Of a DNA stretch of 35,473 bases, positions 24,063 through 32,371 are shown piece by piece. Both the position numbers and the translations under genes were made by a program. The notes under the pieces are model-generated. The model ran no database searches. It was not told the origin of the DNA and saw only the letters and a program-made list of their open reading frames with translations. Position 1 is the stretch's first letter. Each line of letters begins with the position of its first letter. The stretch comes from Planctomycetota bacterium (GTDB lineage Bacteria; Planctomycetota; UBA1135; GCA-002748355): positions 1-35,473 of the forward strand of contig JALSSW010000176.1 in the NCBI GenBank assembly GCA_026984035.1. Direction: 5' to 3'.

Positions 24063-26300
24063 ATGGTAAGACCTGAAGAACAGGCATCCAGCGGATCTAC
24101 GAGGCCTATTCGGACCACCTCTTCTCGACGGCTTGTGCTGGACCGCATTGCGGCCATCCTTGTCCGTCTGGGAGGGGCGGTGGTGATTGCCGGGATCCTT
24201 GGAATCCTGCTCTTCTTATTGTGGGAGGCGTCCCCTCTTTTTCTTCCCAGCAGTGTTAAGCCCCTTCGTTCTGTTTCCATCAAAGGGGCAAGGGCCTTGT
24301 CGATTGACCCCTATGGTGAGCTTTGCCTTGCCCTTACTAAGAAGGGGTTGCTCCAGCTCTTCTCTTGGAAGGATGGCAAGGCTCTTGATGTTTTCCCTCC
24401 GTTCCCGAATTGGAAACAGGGGGAAGCGCCTATTGTGATGAGTCCTTCCTCCCCCTTTTTCACTTTAAATGTGGGAGAAGGGAAGTTGGCCGAGCGCAGC
24501 TTCCAATGGAAAGTTACCTTTGACAAACAAGGGAAACGCATTGTGAGGCCTTCGTTTGAGAAGGTTCAAGTGCTTTCCCTCGATCCCAAGGGGGGAAAGC
24601 TGAGGGCCTATTCCCTTGCCAGGGATAGCGAAGGTGGGCTCTGTGTCGCGGCGGTTACCCAAAATGGCAAAATTCGTATTTTCCATCGAAGCTTTGAGGA
24701 AAACCTTTTCGGGGATCAAGAGATTGCTGATGAGGTTTCGGATTTTGATCCAGGAAAGGGAGGGGTCATCCAGAGGCTGATCATCGATTCTTCGCGACAG
24801 AACCTCTATGCACTCCGTGAAGGCGGGATCCTTCAGTGGTGGCGCTTGCAAGAGAATGGAACCGCCACCAAGTCTTTAAAGTTGGAGATGGGGGAGATCC
24901 GCAGCGCGGGGTTGCTGTTTGGAGAAAGGACCTTGGTCTTGGGGGATGCAGAGGGAAGGCTCCAAGCTTTCTTTCCCTACCGGAATCAGGAAAGCGGGGA
25001 GTGGTTCTTTACCAAGGTCCATGAGTTTCCAAAAATGCCGGGAGGAATTCGTTCCTTTTCGATTTCCCAGCGGAACAAGGGCTTTGCAGTGGGGGATGAC
25101 TTGGGGAATGTGGGCCTGTATTACCTCACAACTGAAAAGCGTGATTGGATCGGAAGGTTGGGGAAGGGGCCTATCACATGTCTTGCCCTTGGAAAGAAAT
25201 GGGACCTTCTTGCCTCCGCCACGGAAGAGGAGGCTAGGATTTCTGAAGTGGATGACCCACATCCAGAAGCCTCCCTTCACACCTTTTTTGGAAAGGTCTG
25301 GTATGAGGATGCTGAGAAACCCGGCTATGTATGGCAATCCACGGGAGGGACGGATGAATTCGAACCGAAGCTCTCTCTTGTTCCCCTCATTTTCGGAACC
25401 TTAAAAGGGACCTTCTTTGCCCTTCTGTTCGCGGTGCCATTCGGGGTGCTTGGGGCCATGTTCGTCTCCCAATTCCTTCATGCGAGCTACCAAGCCTGGA
25501 TCAAACCCCTGATTGAGATCATGGCCTCGCTCCCCAGCGTGATCCTTGGGTTTTTGGGAGCCATATGGCTTGCTCCCATTCTTGAGGACCACTTAATTGC
25601 CTTTTTGATGATGCCCGTGTTTTTGCCCATTTTTTTGATTGCTTCTGGTTTCCTTGGAATGAGGCTTCCCAAACGAATCCTTCGTCGCTTCAAGGTTGGC
25701 TCCGAACTTTTCGTCTTTTCCTTGGTTCTCCTGCTCGGGATCTGGATTTGTTTCTTGGTGGGTCCTCTGATTGCCTCTCTGTTCTTTGGAGGAGACCCTG
25801 TCAGATGGTTGAGCGATCACTGGAAAATGACCTATGAGCAACGCAATGCCATTGTGATTGGGATTGTGATGGGCTTTGCCGTGATTCCCATTATTTTTTC
25901 CATAGCCGAGGATGCTTTCTCTAATGTTCCGAAGAACTTGGTCTCGGGGGCTCGTGCGCTCGGGGCGAATCTTTGGCAAACGGTTTCCCGTGTGGTCTTC
26001 CCCACAGCGGCCCCTGGCGTGTTTTCTGCCGTGATGATCGGGTTTGGGAGGGCCATTGGAGAAACCATGATCGTACTCATGGCCACAGGAAACACCCCCA
26101 TCATGGATCCCAACCCATTTAATGGGTTCCGGACTCTTTCAGCCAACATTGCTACGGAAATTTCAGAAGCCCCGGTGGGGGGGACTCTTTATCGGACCTT
26201 GTTTTTTGCAGGACTCCTCCTGTTTTTGATTACTTTTATCCTCAATGCCTCCGCAGACGCTGTGAGGCATCGGCTCCAAAAAAAGGTCAAGAACCTATAG
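24063..26300 (+). CDS. pstC: Phosphate ABC transporter permease PstC with large N-terminal extracytoplasmic domain
   Basis: Membrane channel half for phosphate import. It has 745 residues; simple PstC has about 310. TM1 is at about 37-56 (GGAVVIAGILGILLFLLW). Residues about 65-410 form a soluble, beta-rich domain with repeated blades (for example GELCLALTKKGLLQLFSWKDGKAL, GGLCVAAVTQNGKIRIFHRSF, NKGFAVGDDLGNVGLYYL), suggesting a beta-propeller. The permease part (about 430-745) has several TM helices and an EAA-like loop (GARALGANLWQTVSRVVFPTAAPGVFSAVMIGFGRAIGET). Long PstC proteins are known in Pseudomonas (established knowledge). Upstream, the pstS-pstC gap carries a short aaggatcctt palindrome (24014-24023). 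Confidence 0.94.
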   Translation: MVRPEEQASSGSTRPIRTTSSRRLVLDRIAAILVRLGGAVVIAGILGILLFLLWEASPLFLPSSVKPLRSVSIKGARALSIDPYGELCLALTKKGLLQLFSWKDGKALDVFPPFPNWKQGEAPIVMSPSSPFFTLNVGEGKLAERSFQWKVTFDKQGKRIVRPSFEKVQVLSLDPKGGKLRAYSLARDSEGGLCVAAVTQNGKIRIFHRSFEENLFGDQEIADEVSDFDPGKGGVIQRLIIDSSRQNLYALREGGILQWWRLQENGTATKSLKLEMGEIRSAGLLFGERTLVLGDAEGRLQAFFPYRNQESGEWFFTKVHEFPKMPGGIRSFSISQRNKGFAVGDDLGNVGLYYLTTEKRDWIGRLGKGPITCLALGKKWDLLASATEEEARISEVDDPHPEASLHTFFGKVWYEDAEKPGYVWQSTGGTDEFEPKLSLVPLIFGTLKGTFFALLFAVPFGVLGAMFVSQFLHASYQAWIKPLIEIMASLPSVILGFLGAIWLAPILEDHLIAFLMMPVFLPIFLIASGFLGMRLPKRILRRFKVGSELFVFSLVLLLGIWICFLVGPLIASLFFGGDPVRWLSDHWKMTYEQRNAIVIGIVMGFAVIPIIFSIAEDAFSNVPKNLVSGARALGANLWQTVSRVVFPTAAPGVFSAVMIGFGRAIGETMIVLMATGNTPIMDPNPFNGFRTLSANIATEISEAPVGGTLYRTLFFAGLLLFLITFILNASADAVRHRLQKKVKNL

Positions 26301-26365
26301 CCCTTTTTCATGCCCCAGCAGGGTGAAGAAAAGTGGCTTGAACCGCAGGCAATAAAAAAGATTCC

Positions 26366-27754
26366 ATGGCTAAGAAACAAGACAAGATCGGATTCTCTCT
26401 GACCTGGCTTTGTGCGGGGTCCTTGGGCCTTTGCTTGGTGGGAGTGATCGGGTTATTGCTTCTCTTAGGTTACCAAGGGTTGAGTGGATTCTGGCCTAAA
26501 AGGGTGATGGAGCTTCGGCTGAAAGATGGAAGCAAGGCCCTTGGGGAGCTTGTTCGGAGCCAACCCGAAAAGCATCGATTCCAGTTGAAGATCGGAAATC
26601 GCGACCTCTATGGCTTGGATTTCAAATGGTTCAATGATCAGGATGTTCAGGAGCGTTCCTGGCCCAAAGATGTGGTAAGGTTGGAACGCGAGGAACATGG
26701 TATTTTTCTGGGGCGTTTGAAGGCTCTTGAGATTGGCAAGCGTATTCTTTCGGGGCCGGAGGCTTGGGAGTTCCTCCAAAAAAACATCAATGGAACCCCG
26801 AGAAAAGGCCAAGCTTCTATGGTCCTCAAGTTGGTTGATGCGGCGGGGACAAGTAAGGAGATTCCTCTCAAAGCGGTACTTCGGGCCATTCATCCCAACC
26901 AGATGGGTTTTTGGAAGCGCTTAGGGTTGTTCTTCCGCAGAAACCTGGAATTTTTGACAGAGAATCCGAGAGAATCCAATACGGAAGGAGGCGTTTTCCC
27001 TGCAATCTTTGGAACCATCCTCATGGTTTTCCTCATGACCCTGTTTGTAACACCCTTGGGGGTTCTTGCTGCTCTTTATTTGAGGGAGTATTCCTCCGGG
27101 GGTTGGTTTGTTCGCTCTGTTCGTGTGGCTGTCAACAATCTTGCGGGGGTTCCCTCGATTGTCTTCGGGATTTTCGGACTTGGTTTTTTTGTCTATCTCT
27201 TGGGGGGAAGTCTGGACTCTTTGTTTTTTAGTGATCGGCTTCCTTCCCCAACTTTTGGAACGGGAGGGATCCTCTGGGCTTCGCTTACCCTGGCTCTCCT
27301 GACGATTCCTGTCGTGATTGTTGCGACGGAAGAAGGTCTTGCAGCGGTCCCCGGGATTGCCAGGCAGGGTTCCTACGCATTGGGGGCAACAAAATTTGAA
27401 ACCATGTGGAAAGTCGTCCTCCCTGGGGCCGCCCCTGGAATTCTGACCGGGGTCATCTTGGCCATTGCCAGGGCTGCGGGCGAAGTGGCACCCCTCATGA
27501 TTGTGGGAATGGTGAAACTCGCTCCCGATCTCCCTGTGGATGGGCAGTTTCCCTTTATTCACTTAGAGCGGAAGTTTATGCATCTTGGGTTTTATATCTA
27601 CGATCTCGGCTTTCAAAGTCCCAATGTGGAAGCATCTCTCCCCATGGTCTACGCAACAGCTTTCTTACTGGTTGTGCTTGTGACGATTCTAAACCTTTTT
27701 GCCATCTTGGTTAGGAATCGGCTTCGGAGGAAATATGCTACGAGCGCGGTCTGA
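26366..27754 (+). CDS. pstA: Phosphate ABC transporter permease PstA with extended N-terminal domain
   Basis: Second membrane half of the phosphate importer, 462 residues against about 290 in E. coli. TM1 is at about 12-38. An extra soluble region lies at about 45-190, between TM1 and the permease core, with [32 protein letters not shown] and a charged helical part. The core contains [41 protein letters not shown] and an EAA-like loop ([43 protein letters not shown]). The enlargement parallels that of PstC, so the two soluble domains may pack together outside the membrane (inference). No clear ribosome site is seen before the ATG. Confidence 0.94.
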   Translation: MAKKQDKIGFSLTWLCAGSLGLCLVGVIGLLLLLGYQGLSGFWPKRVMELRLKDGSKALGELVRSQPEKHRFQLKIGNRDLYGLDFKWFNDQDVQERSWPKDVVRLEREEHGIFLGRLKALEIGKRILSGPEAWEFLQKNINGTPRKGQASMVLKLVDAAGTSKEIPLKAVLRAIHPNQMGFWKRLGLFFRRNLEFLTENPRESNTEGGVFPAIFGTILMVFLMTLFVTPLGVLAALYLREYSSGGWFVRSVRVAVNNLAGVPSIVFGIFGLGFFVYLLGGSLDSLFFSDRLPSPTFGTGGILWASLTLALLTIPVVIVATEEGLAAVPGIARQGSYALGATKFETMWKVVLPGAAPGILTGVILAIARAAGEVAPLMIVGMVKLAPDLPVDGQFPFIHLERKFMHLGFYIYDLGFQSPNVEASLPMVYATAFLLVVLVTILNLFAILVRNRLRRKYATSAV

Positions 27755-28619
27755 GACTGAGTCATCGATTCTCCTTTCCGAATCCATGGAGCGACCATTG
27801 GAACCACCACTGACGAAAATTCACCAAGCCGATTCCCCTAGAGATTCTACGGCCTTTCAACCGGAGAATCCCATCTTTCGACTGGACCATCTCAATCTTT
27901 GGTATGGGGAGAACCAAGCCCTCCATGACATTAGCTTGGATCTTCCGGAAGGGAAAATCACAGCATTGATCGGCCCTTCCGGATGCGGGAAGTCCACCCT
28001 CCTTCGGTGTTTAAACCGTATGAATGACCTGGTGGATTCGGTCAAAATCAAAGGAAAAATTCAATTCGAAGGAATGGATATCTTTGATCCCGAAGTGGAT
28101 GTGAATGCACTAAGGGCTCGAGTGGGGATGGTGTTTCAAAAGTCCAATCCCTTCCCCAAATCTATTTTTGAAAACATCGCCTTTGGCCCCAGGATTCATG
28201 GGACCACAAACAAAAAAGAGCTGGCCGAAATCGTCGAACGATCCCTCAAAAGAGCCGCTCTTTGGGACGAGGTCAAAGATCGGTTAAAAGAGAGTGCCCT
28301 GGGTCTTTCAGGTGGTCAGCAACAGAGGCTGTGCATCGCGCGAGCCATTGCGGTGGATCCTGACGTGATCCTTTTTGATGAGCCCTGTTCGGCTTTGGAT
28401 CCCGTCGCAACCTCTAAAATCGAAGACCTTATGCAGGAACTTCGAGGAACCTATTCACAAATCATTGTCACCCACAGTATGCAACAGGCCTCGCGAGTCT
28501 CTGACTACACGGCATTTCTTTATTTAGGAAAGATGGAAGAATATGCCCCCACAGAGGAACTCTTTACGAGGCCCAAAGCGAAACGGACAGAGGATTACAT
28601 TACAGGGCGTTTTGGATAA
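27735..28619 (+). CDS. pstB: Phosphate ABC transporter ATP-binding protein PstB
   Basis: ATPase that powers PstCA. Start chosen: ATG 27735 (MLRARSE), 4 bp after ggagg (27726-27730); it overlaps the end of pstA by 20 bp. Alternatives are 27699 and 27786. It is 294 residues from this start, with a ~45-residue N-terminal extension before the ABC domain. Walker [10 protein letters not shown] (80-88), Q-loop [17 protein letters not shown], signature LSGGQQQR, Walker [14 protein letters not shown] and switch His in IVTHSMQQ are all intact. The C-terminal [18 protein letters not shown] is typical of PstB. Confidence 0.96.
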   Translation: MLRARSETESSILLSESMERPLEPPLTKIHQADSPRDSTAFQPENPIFRLDHLNLWYGENQALHDISLDLPEGKITALIGPSGCGKSTLLRCLNRMNDLVDSVKIKGKIQFEGMDIFDPEVDVNALRARVGMVFQKSNPFPKSIFENIAFGPRIHGTTNKKELAEIVERSLKRAALWDEVKDRLKESALGLSGGQQQRLCIARAIAVDPDVILFDEPCSALDPVATSKIEDLMQELRGTYSQIIVTHSMQQASRVSDYTAFLYLGKMEEYAPTEELFTRPKAKRTEDYITGRFG

Positions 28620-28648
28620 GGTCGGATAGGGGAAGGCAGCGTGCGAAG

Positions 28649-29344
28649 ATGGGAAGTGAACGAATCCTTGTTGTTGAGGATGAGAAGGACATTCGAGAAC
28701 TCATTGTTTACCACCTAGAGAGAGAAGGTTATGAAGTTTTGCAAGCCAACAATGGTTTGGAAGCTCTCTCTCTGATGAAGGAGAAGAGCCCAGATCTCAT
28801 GCTCCTGGATCTGATGTTGCCGGGGATGGATGGCATTGAGGTTTGTCGAGCCATTAAGCAAGATCCTCTTTTTCGAGATACTTGCATTATCATGGTGACG
28901 GCAAAAGAAGAGGAGAGTGATCAGGTTCTGGGTTTGGGATTGGGGGCTGATGACTATGTCACGAAACCTTTTCGGCCAAGAACCCTGATGGCCCGGGTCG
29001 AAGCTGTCTTGCGGAGAGGAAAACTTCGCAAGGAGCAGAGGCAGACGGAAGGGCTTTTGAAACATGGCCCCCTACAAATCGATAATGAAGCTCATGAAGT
29101 TCTTGCCGGTGGTCATCGAGTCCTGCTGACTGCTACCGAGTTCAACCTCCTCTCTTTCTTGACCATGCACTCGGGGCGGGTTTTTTCGAGAGGGCAACTC
29201 CTGAGTCGAGTCATTAAGGATGCCCTTGTAACCGAGCGGAACATTGATGTGCATATCCGTTCTATTAGGAAGAAACTTGGGGAACATCGGGATCTGATCC
29301 AAACCGTACGAGGGGTGGGCTACAAGATGGTCCGCTGCGAATGA
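28649..29344 (+). CDS. phoB: Phosphate regulon response regulator PhoB (OmpR family)
   Basis: Transcription factor of the Pho response, 231 residues. The receiver domain (1-120) has the acidic pair VVEDEKD, phospho-acceptor Asp54 (LMLLDLMLPGMDG), MVTAKEEESD and YVTKPF with the conserved Lys. The C-terminal winged helix (about 135-231) shows LTATEFNLLSFLTMHSGRVFSRGQLL and RNIDVHIRSIRKKLG, typical OmpR/PhoB DNA binding. The stop overlaps the phoR ATG. PhoB is chosen over other OmpR regulators from its place right after pstB. Confidence 0.93.
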   Translation: MGSERILVVEDEKDIRELIVYHLEREGYEVLQANNGLEALSLMKEKSPDLMLLDLMLPGMDGIEVCRAIKQDPLFRDTCIIMVTAKEEESDQVLGLGLGADDYVTKPFRPRTLMARVEAVLRRGKLRKEQRQTEGLLKHGPLQIDNEAHEVLAGGHRVLLTATEFNLLSFLTMHSGRVFSRGQLLSRVIKDALVTERNIDVHIRSIRKKLGEHRDLIQTVRGVGYKMVRCE

Positions 29345-30627
29345 GTTTTCTCTTGGGTTTAGGAGTGGGAGTGGTTCTTGGGGCTTATTCTTTCTTTGGT
29401 CGTGCTCGCGCGAGAGAGAAGGAGACAAAGGAGTCTTTTGAGGAGATCGAAGCAGCCCTTCAACGCATTCTGGGTGGGAAGGATTTAAGCCCTGGCCTTG
29501 GCCTAGGTCTCCCTTTTCGTGGGCGTAAAATTGCGAACTTGATTCGAAACATGCACCAGTCTCTACGGGGACTCCAAGAAGAAACCAAGGAAGAAAATGC
29601 CCGGGTTCTGGCTGTTTTGGAAGGGATGGTGGATGGCATTGTGTACATTGATCAGGAGGGTTCACTCCTCCTTGCAAATCGAGAAGCGATCCGTCTTCTG
29701 GAACTGCCTGCCAAACGATGGATGCGGCAGAACTTTGAGGAACTTTTTCGGAACGAAGCATCCAAATCTCTCCTTCGTCGTTGCCTGGAAGACCGAAGGA
29801 GACAGGATTTGGAGATTGAACATTACAACAGCATTTTGGAGATGAGTGCGGTTCCTCTAGAAGAAGGCGGGGTGAATCGAGGCGCGATTTTAGTTCTTCG
29901 GGATGTTACTTCATTAAGGAAGTTGCAAATGGGGCGCCGGGCTTTTGTTGCCAATGTTTCCCATGAGTTTCGGACTCCCCTCACCGCAATTTTGGGCTAC
30001 TGCGATACCCTTCTTCATGATCCGGATATCCCGAAAGAAGATCGAATCCAAGCCTTAGAACGTATTTTTGCCCAAGCCAACCGTCTGGAGGAATTGGTCA
30101 AAGACCTTTTGCAGTTGGCACAGATAGAAGCTGGACCGAGATCAGGTTCTCAACGAAAGATGTTTTCGCCCTTGGAGTTGATGACTTCTGTCTATGAAGC
30201 TTTTTCGCCGCAAGCTTTGGAGAAGGAGATTCACCTTTCTTTGGAGAAGGGACGAGCACCTGCCCGGGTTTTAAGTGACCAGGAAGCTCTTCGCCAAATT
30301 CTTGAAAACCTTGTTTCCAATGCCATTCGTTACACCGCTGATGGGGGAAGGATTTATCTTCGTTGTTTTGCTCAGGGAGAGGACCTTCTTTTTGAGGTGG
30401 AAGATACGGGGATTGGGATCGACAGGGAGCATTTGAACCGCATTTTTGAGCGTTTCTATCGAACTGATCCCGCCCGAACCAGGTTTCGGGGGGGGACCGG
30501 TTTGGGATTGGCCATTGTCAAACATTTAAGCCAACGTTTGGGGGGCCATGTCCAAGTGAGGAGCGAGGTGGGAAAGGGGAGTACCTTTGCTTTGAAAATT
30601 CCCGGAGCCGTTTTGAGGGAAGGATAA
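29341..30627 (+). CDS. phoR: Phosphate regulon sensor histidine kinase PhoR
   Basis: Membrane histidine kinase partnered with PhoB; 428 residues, coupled by an ATGA overlap. Only one TM helix is visible at the N-terminus (about 2-19), with no periplasmic sensor, as expected if it is controlled through PhoU/Pst. A PAS-like region (about 87-195) contains LEGMVDGIVYIDQEGSLLLAN. H-box VANVSHEFRTPLTAILGY with His208; N-box ILENLVSNAIRYTADGG; G boxes EDTGIGI and GGTGLGLAIVKHL. All catalytic motifs are intact. Confidence 0.94.
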   Translation: MSFLLGLGVGVVLGAYSFFGRARAREKETKESFEEIEAALQRILGGKDLSPGLGLGLPFRGRKIANLIRNMHQSLRGLQEETKEENARVLAVLEGMVDGIVYIDQEGSLLLANREAIRLLELPAKRWMRQNFEELFRNEASKSLLRRCLEDRRRQDLEIEHYNSILEMSAVPLEEGGVNRGAILVLRDVTSLRKLQMGRRAFVANVSHEFRTPLTAILGYCDTLLHDPDIPKEDRIQALERIFAQANRLEELVKDLLQLAQIEAGPRSGSQRKMFSPLELMTSVYEAFSPQALEKEIHLSLEKGRAPARVLSDQEALRQILENLVSNAIRYTADGGRIYLRCFAQGEDLLFEVEDTGIGIDREHLNRIFERFYRTDPARTRFRGGTGLGLAIVKHLSQRLGGHVQVRSEVGKGSTFALKIPGAVLREG

Positions 30628-30649
30628 GGGTTCGTGCCCCTTGAGAATG

Positions 30650-31111
30650 TTAGTCGAAGGTTTTTGTGAGGAATTGGGAGAAGTTATGGGCCTTTGGGAA
30701 GCGCGTGATGGGGAGTTGTCTTGTATAGGCCTGATCCAAGTAACCTTCTTTTCTCCAACAAGCATCCAGGTAGATCAGCGAGAAAAAGAGTCCTTCCCCA
30801 GTCTCTTTTTTTTGTTGAAGGCCTAATTTCCACAAGCGACGAAAGGTTCCGATCGTTTCCTGGGTAGGAGCCCTGTGAAGGGCCTTTTCAACAAACAGAA
30901 TCCTCTGCTCCCAAAGTTCAGCATCAGTGAGGTCCATTCCAAAAGGGAGGGCATGGGTTTGGCTTGAACCGCTCAAAAAAGGAAGCAATAGGGCGAGGAT
31001 GCTAGGAACCAGAAATCGTCGATACCAAGGCCTCGGATGGATTCTGAGAATCGCATCCCAAGAGAAATCCTGGAATTCTTGCCCAGGGGTTCCAAGTCGG
31101 TGAACCTTCAT
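30650..31111 (-). CDS. Hypothetical membrane-anchored or secreted protein
   Basis: A 153-residue protein; no family recognised. Residues about 33-48 form a hydrophobic segment (FLVPSILALLLPFLSG) after a basic stretch (RPWYRR), so it is a signal anchor or a late signal peptide. The rest is helical and charged (WEQRILFVEKALHRAP, GTFRRLWKLGLQQKKETGEG). The ATG at 31111 has no good ribosome site; a perfect 9-bp inverted repeat lies 10-30 bp before it. It is probably in one operon with the zinc-ribbon gene upstream. It converges on phoR. Confidence 0.6.
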   Translation of the reverse strand: MKVHRLGTPGQEFQDFSWDAILRIHPRPWYRRFLVPSILALLLPFLSGSSQTHALPFGMDLTDAELWEQRILFVEKALHRAPTQETIGTFRRLWKLGLQQKKETGEGLFFSLIYLDACWRKEGYLDQAYTRQLPITRFPKAHNFSQFLTKTFD

Positions 31112-31120
31112 TCTTGCATT

Positions 31121-31141
31121 AAATCCGATAGGATCGGATTT
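31121..31141. promoter_or_regulatory. Perfect 9-bp inverted repeat (operator-like palindrome)
   Basis: The arms aaatccgat (31121-31129) and atcggattt (31133-31141) are exact inverses around a 3-bp centre. It lies 10-30 bp before the start of the 30650-31111 gene, with no T-run on either side, so an operator or a leader hairpin fits better than a terminator. Confidence 0.6.
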
Positions 31142-31164
31142 AGCAAGGGTTAAAAAAGTTTAAG

Positions 31165-31413
31165 TTATTCCGTGGGCTCGGAAGGATCCTCCAGGTCCCA
31201 AAGTTCGTCCAAAGAGCCAGGTCCCTTTTTCTCTTCCTCCAAAGCTTGAAGGAAACGGTCTTGCCGTTTTTTTTCGTCCTTCCGGAGACTTTCTTCAGAA
31301 AAGTTGGGAGTCGAAGAGTCGGAAGAACCGAGAGCGACTGCCTTTTGTTTCCATGGGAAAATTTTGAGTTTCTCCCCACAGCAGGGGCAGGTTGTGACAA
31401 ATGGATGTTCCAT
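31165..31413 (-). CDS. Small zinc-ribbon-like protein
   Basis: An 82-residue protein. The start MEHPFVTTCPCCGEKLKIFPW carries a single CPCC knuckle at residues 9-12; only half a zinc ribbon, so metal binding would need a dimer or partner. The rest is a charged helical tail rich in Glu, Asp and Lys. A strong aaggagaggga on the minus strand before the ATG supports a real gene. Likely cytoplasmic. Function unknown; possibly co-transcribed with the downstream 30650-31111 gene. Confidence 0.8.
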   Translation of the reverse strand: MEHPFVTTCPCCGEKLKIFPWKQKAVALGSSDSSTPNFSEESLRKDEKKRQDRFLQALEEEKKGPGSLDELWDLEDPSEPTE

Positions 31414-31678
31414 ATCTTCCCTCTCCTTCGTTTGTAGAATTCGGAAAATGAGAGCCTTTCTACAATCTAGCCACTTTTTCCGTGACCTCGAGGCATCTGC
31501 AAAGCGTTTTTTTCCATTCCGGTTTATGGTGCCTTGACTCTTTCTCCTTTCTCATGGGACTCTTCCGAAAGAAATGGATGCCTCTTAGGCTCGCTCTCGT
31601 GGGTCCATCCGGTTAAAAGTTATGGAGACGCGATCTCCGTGTCTTGGACCTGGATTTCATCCGGGGTTTTGTTCCGTT

Positions 31679-32371
31679 ATGGAGAGAGACACACTGGAAA
31701 CCGAAAAAAGATCGGGAACCGATTCTGAAGGCTCCCGTCCTAGAGCCTCTGTGGTTGAAGAAAATCGTTCTGCGGTCCCCGATGTCGACCAAGAATTGGT
31801 CGCTAGATTCAAGGATGGGGATGGCCAAGCTTTTGCCCTCCTCTTGGAACGATACCAACGATCGGTGTTTGGAATGCTCAGAAATATGTCCCCTTGGGGG
31901 AACGAAACAGCCGAAGATCTTTGTCAGGAAACCTTCATGAGGGCTTTTCATGGTCTCCCGGCATTTCAAGGGGGATCCAAGTTTAAAACCTGGCTTTTTC
32001 GAATTGCAACTCATGTAGGGATTACCGAAATTCGAAAACGTAAAGCCCTAAAAAGATCGGGAAGAACATGGTCTATTCATGGAGATGAAGACAAGGGGAT
32101 TTCTTCGATTGATCCGGTCTCATCCGCCCAAGATCCCTCGGACGCACTCTTAAAGGAAGAAGCCCTGAACTGCTTACGACTTGCCATCGATTCGATCCCC
32201 CCTCTTTGGAGATCAGTCCTTGTCTTGAGGGACCAAGAGGGGAAGTCCTACGAGGAAATCTCTGAAATCCTCGGGCTCCCCGTGGGCACCGTGCGGTCGC
32301 GTCTCCACCGCGCTCGTTCCAGAGTCAGGGAAGCCCTGGAAACGATGGGGATGGGGAGGGAACAAGCATGA
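31679..32371 (+). CDS. ECF-type RNA polymerase sigma factor
   Basis: Alternative sigma-70 (sigma-E-like). Region 2: LVARFKDGDGQAFALLLERYQRSVFGMLRNM, EDLCQETFMRAFHGLPAFQGGSKFKTWLFRIATHVGITEIRKRK. Region 4: LNCLRLAIDSIPPLWRSVLVLRDQEGKSYEEISEILGLPVGTVRSRLHRARSRVREAL, with the helix-turn-helix. Region 3 is absent, as in ECF factors. The start is uncertain: I prefer the ATG at 31679 (MERDTLE), because the residues added by the ATG at 31622 do not look protein-like. The stop overlaps the start of the membrane protein gene that follows, typical of sigma/anti-sigma pairs. Confidence 0.93.
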   Translation: MERDTLETEKRSGTDSEGSRPRASVVEENRSAVPDVDQELVARFKDGDGQAFALLLERYQRSVFGMLRNMSPWGNETAEDLCQETFMRAFHGLPAFQGGSKFKTWLFRIATHVGITEIRKRKALKRSGRTWSIHGDEDKGISSIDPVSSAQDPSDALLKEEALNCLRLAIDSIPPLWRSVLVLRDQEGKSYEEISEILGLPVGTVRSRLHRARSRVREALETMGMGREQA

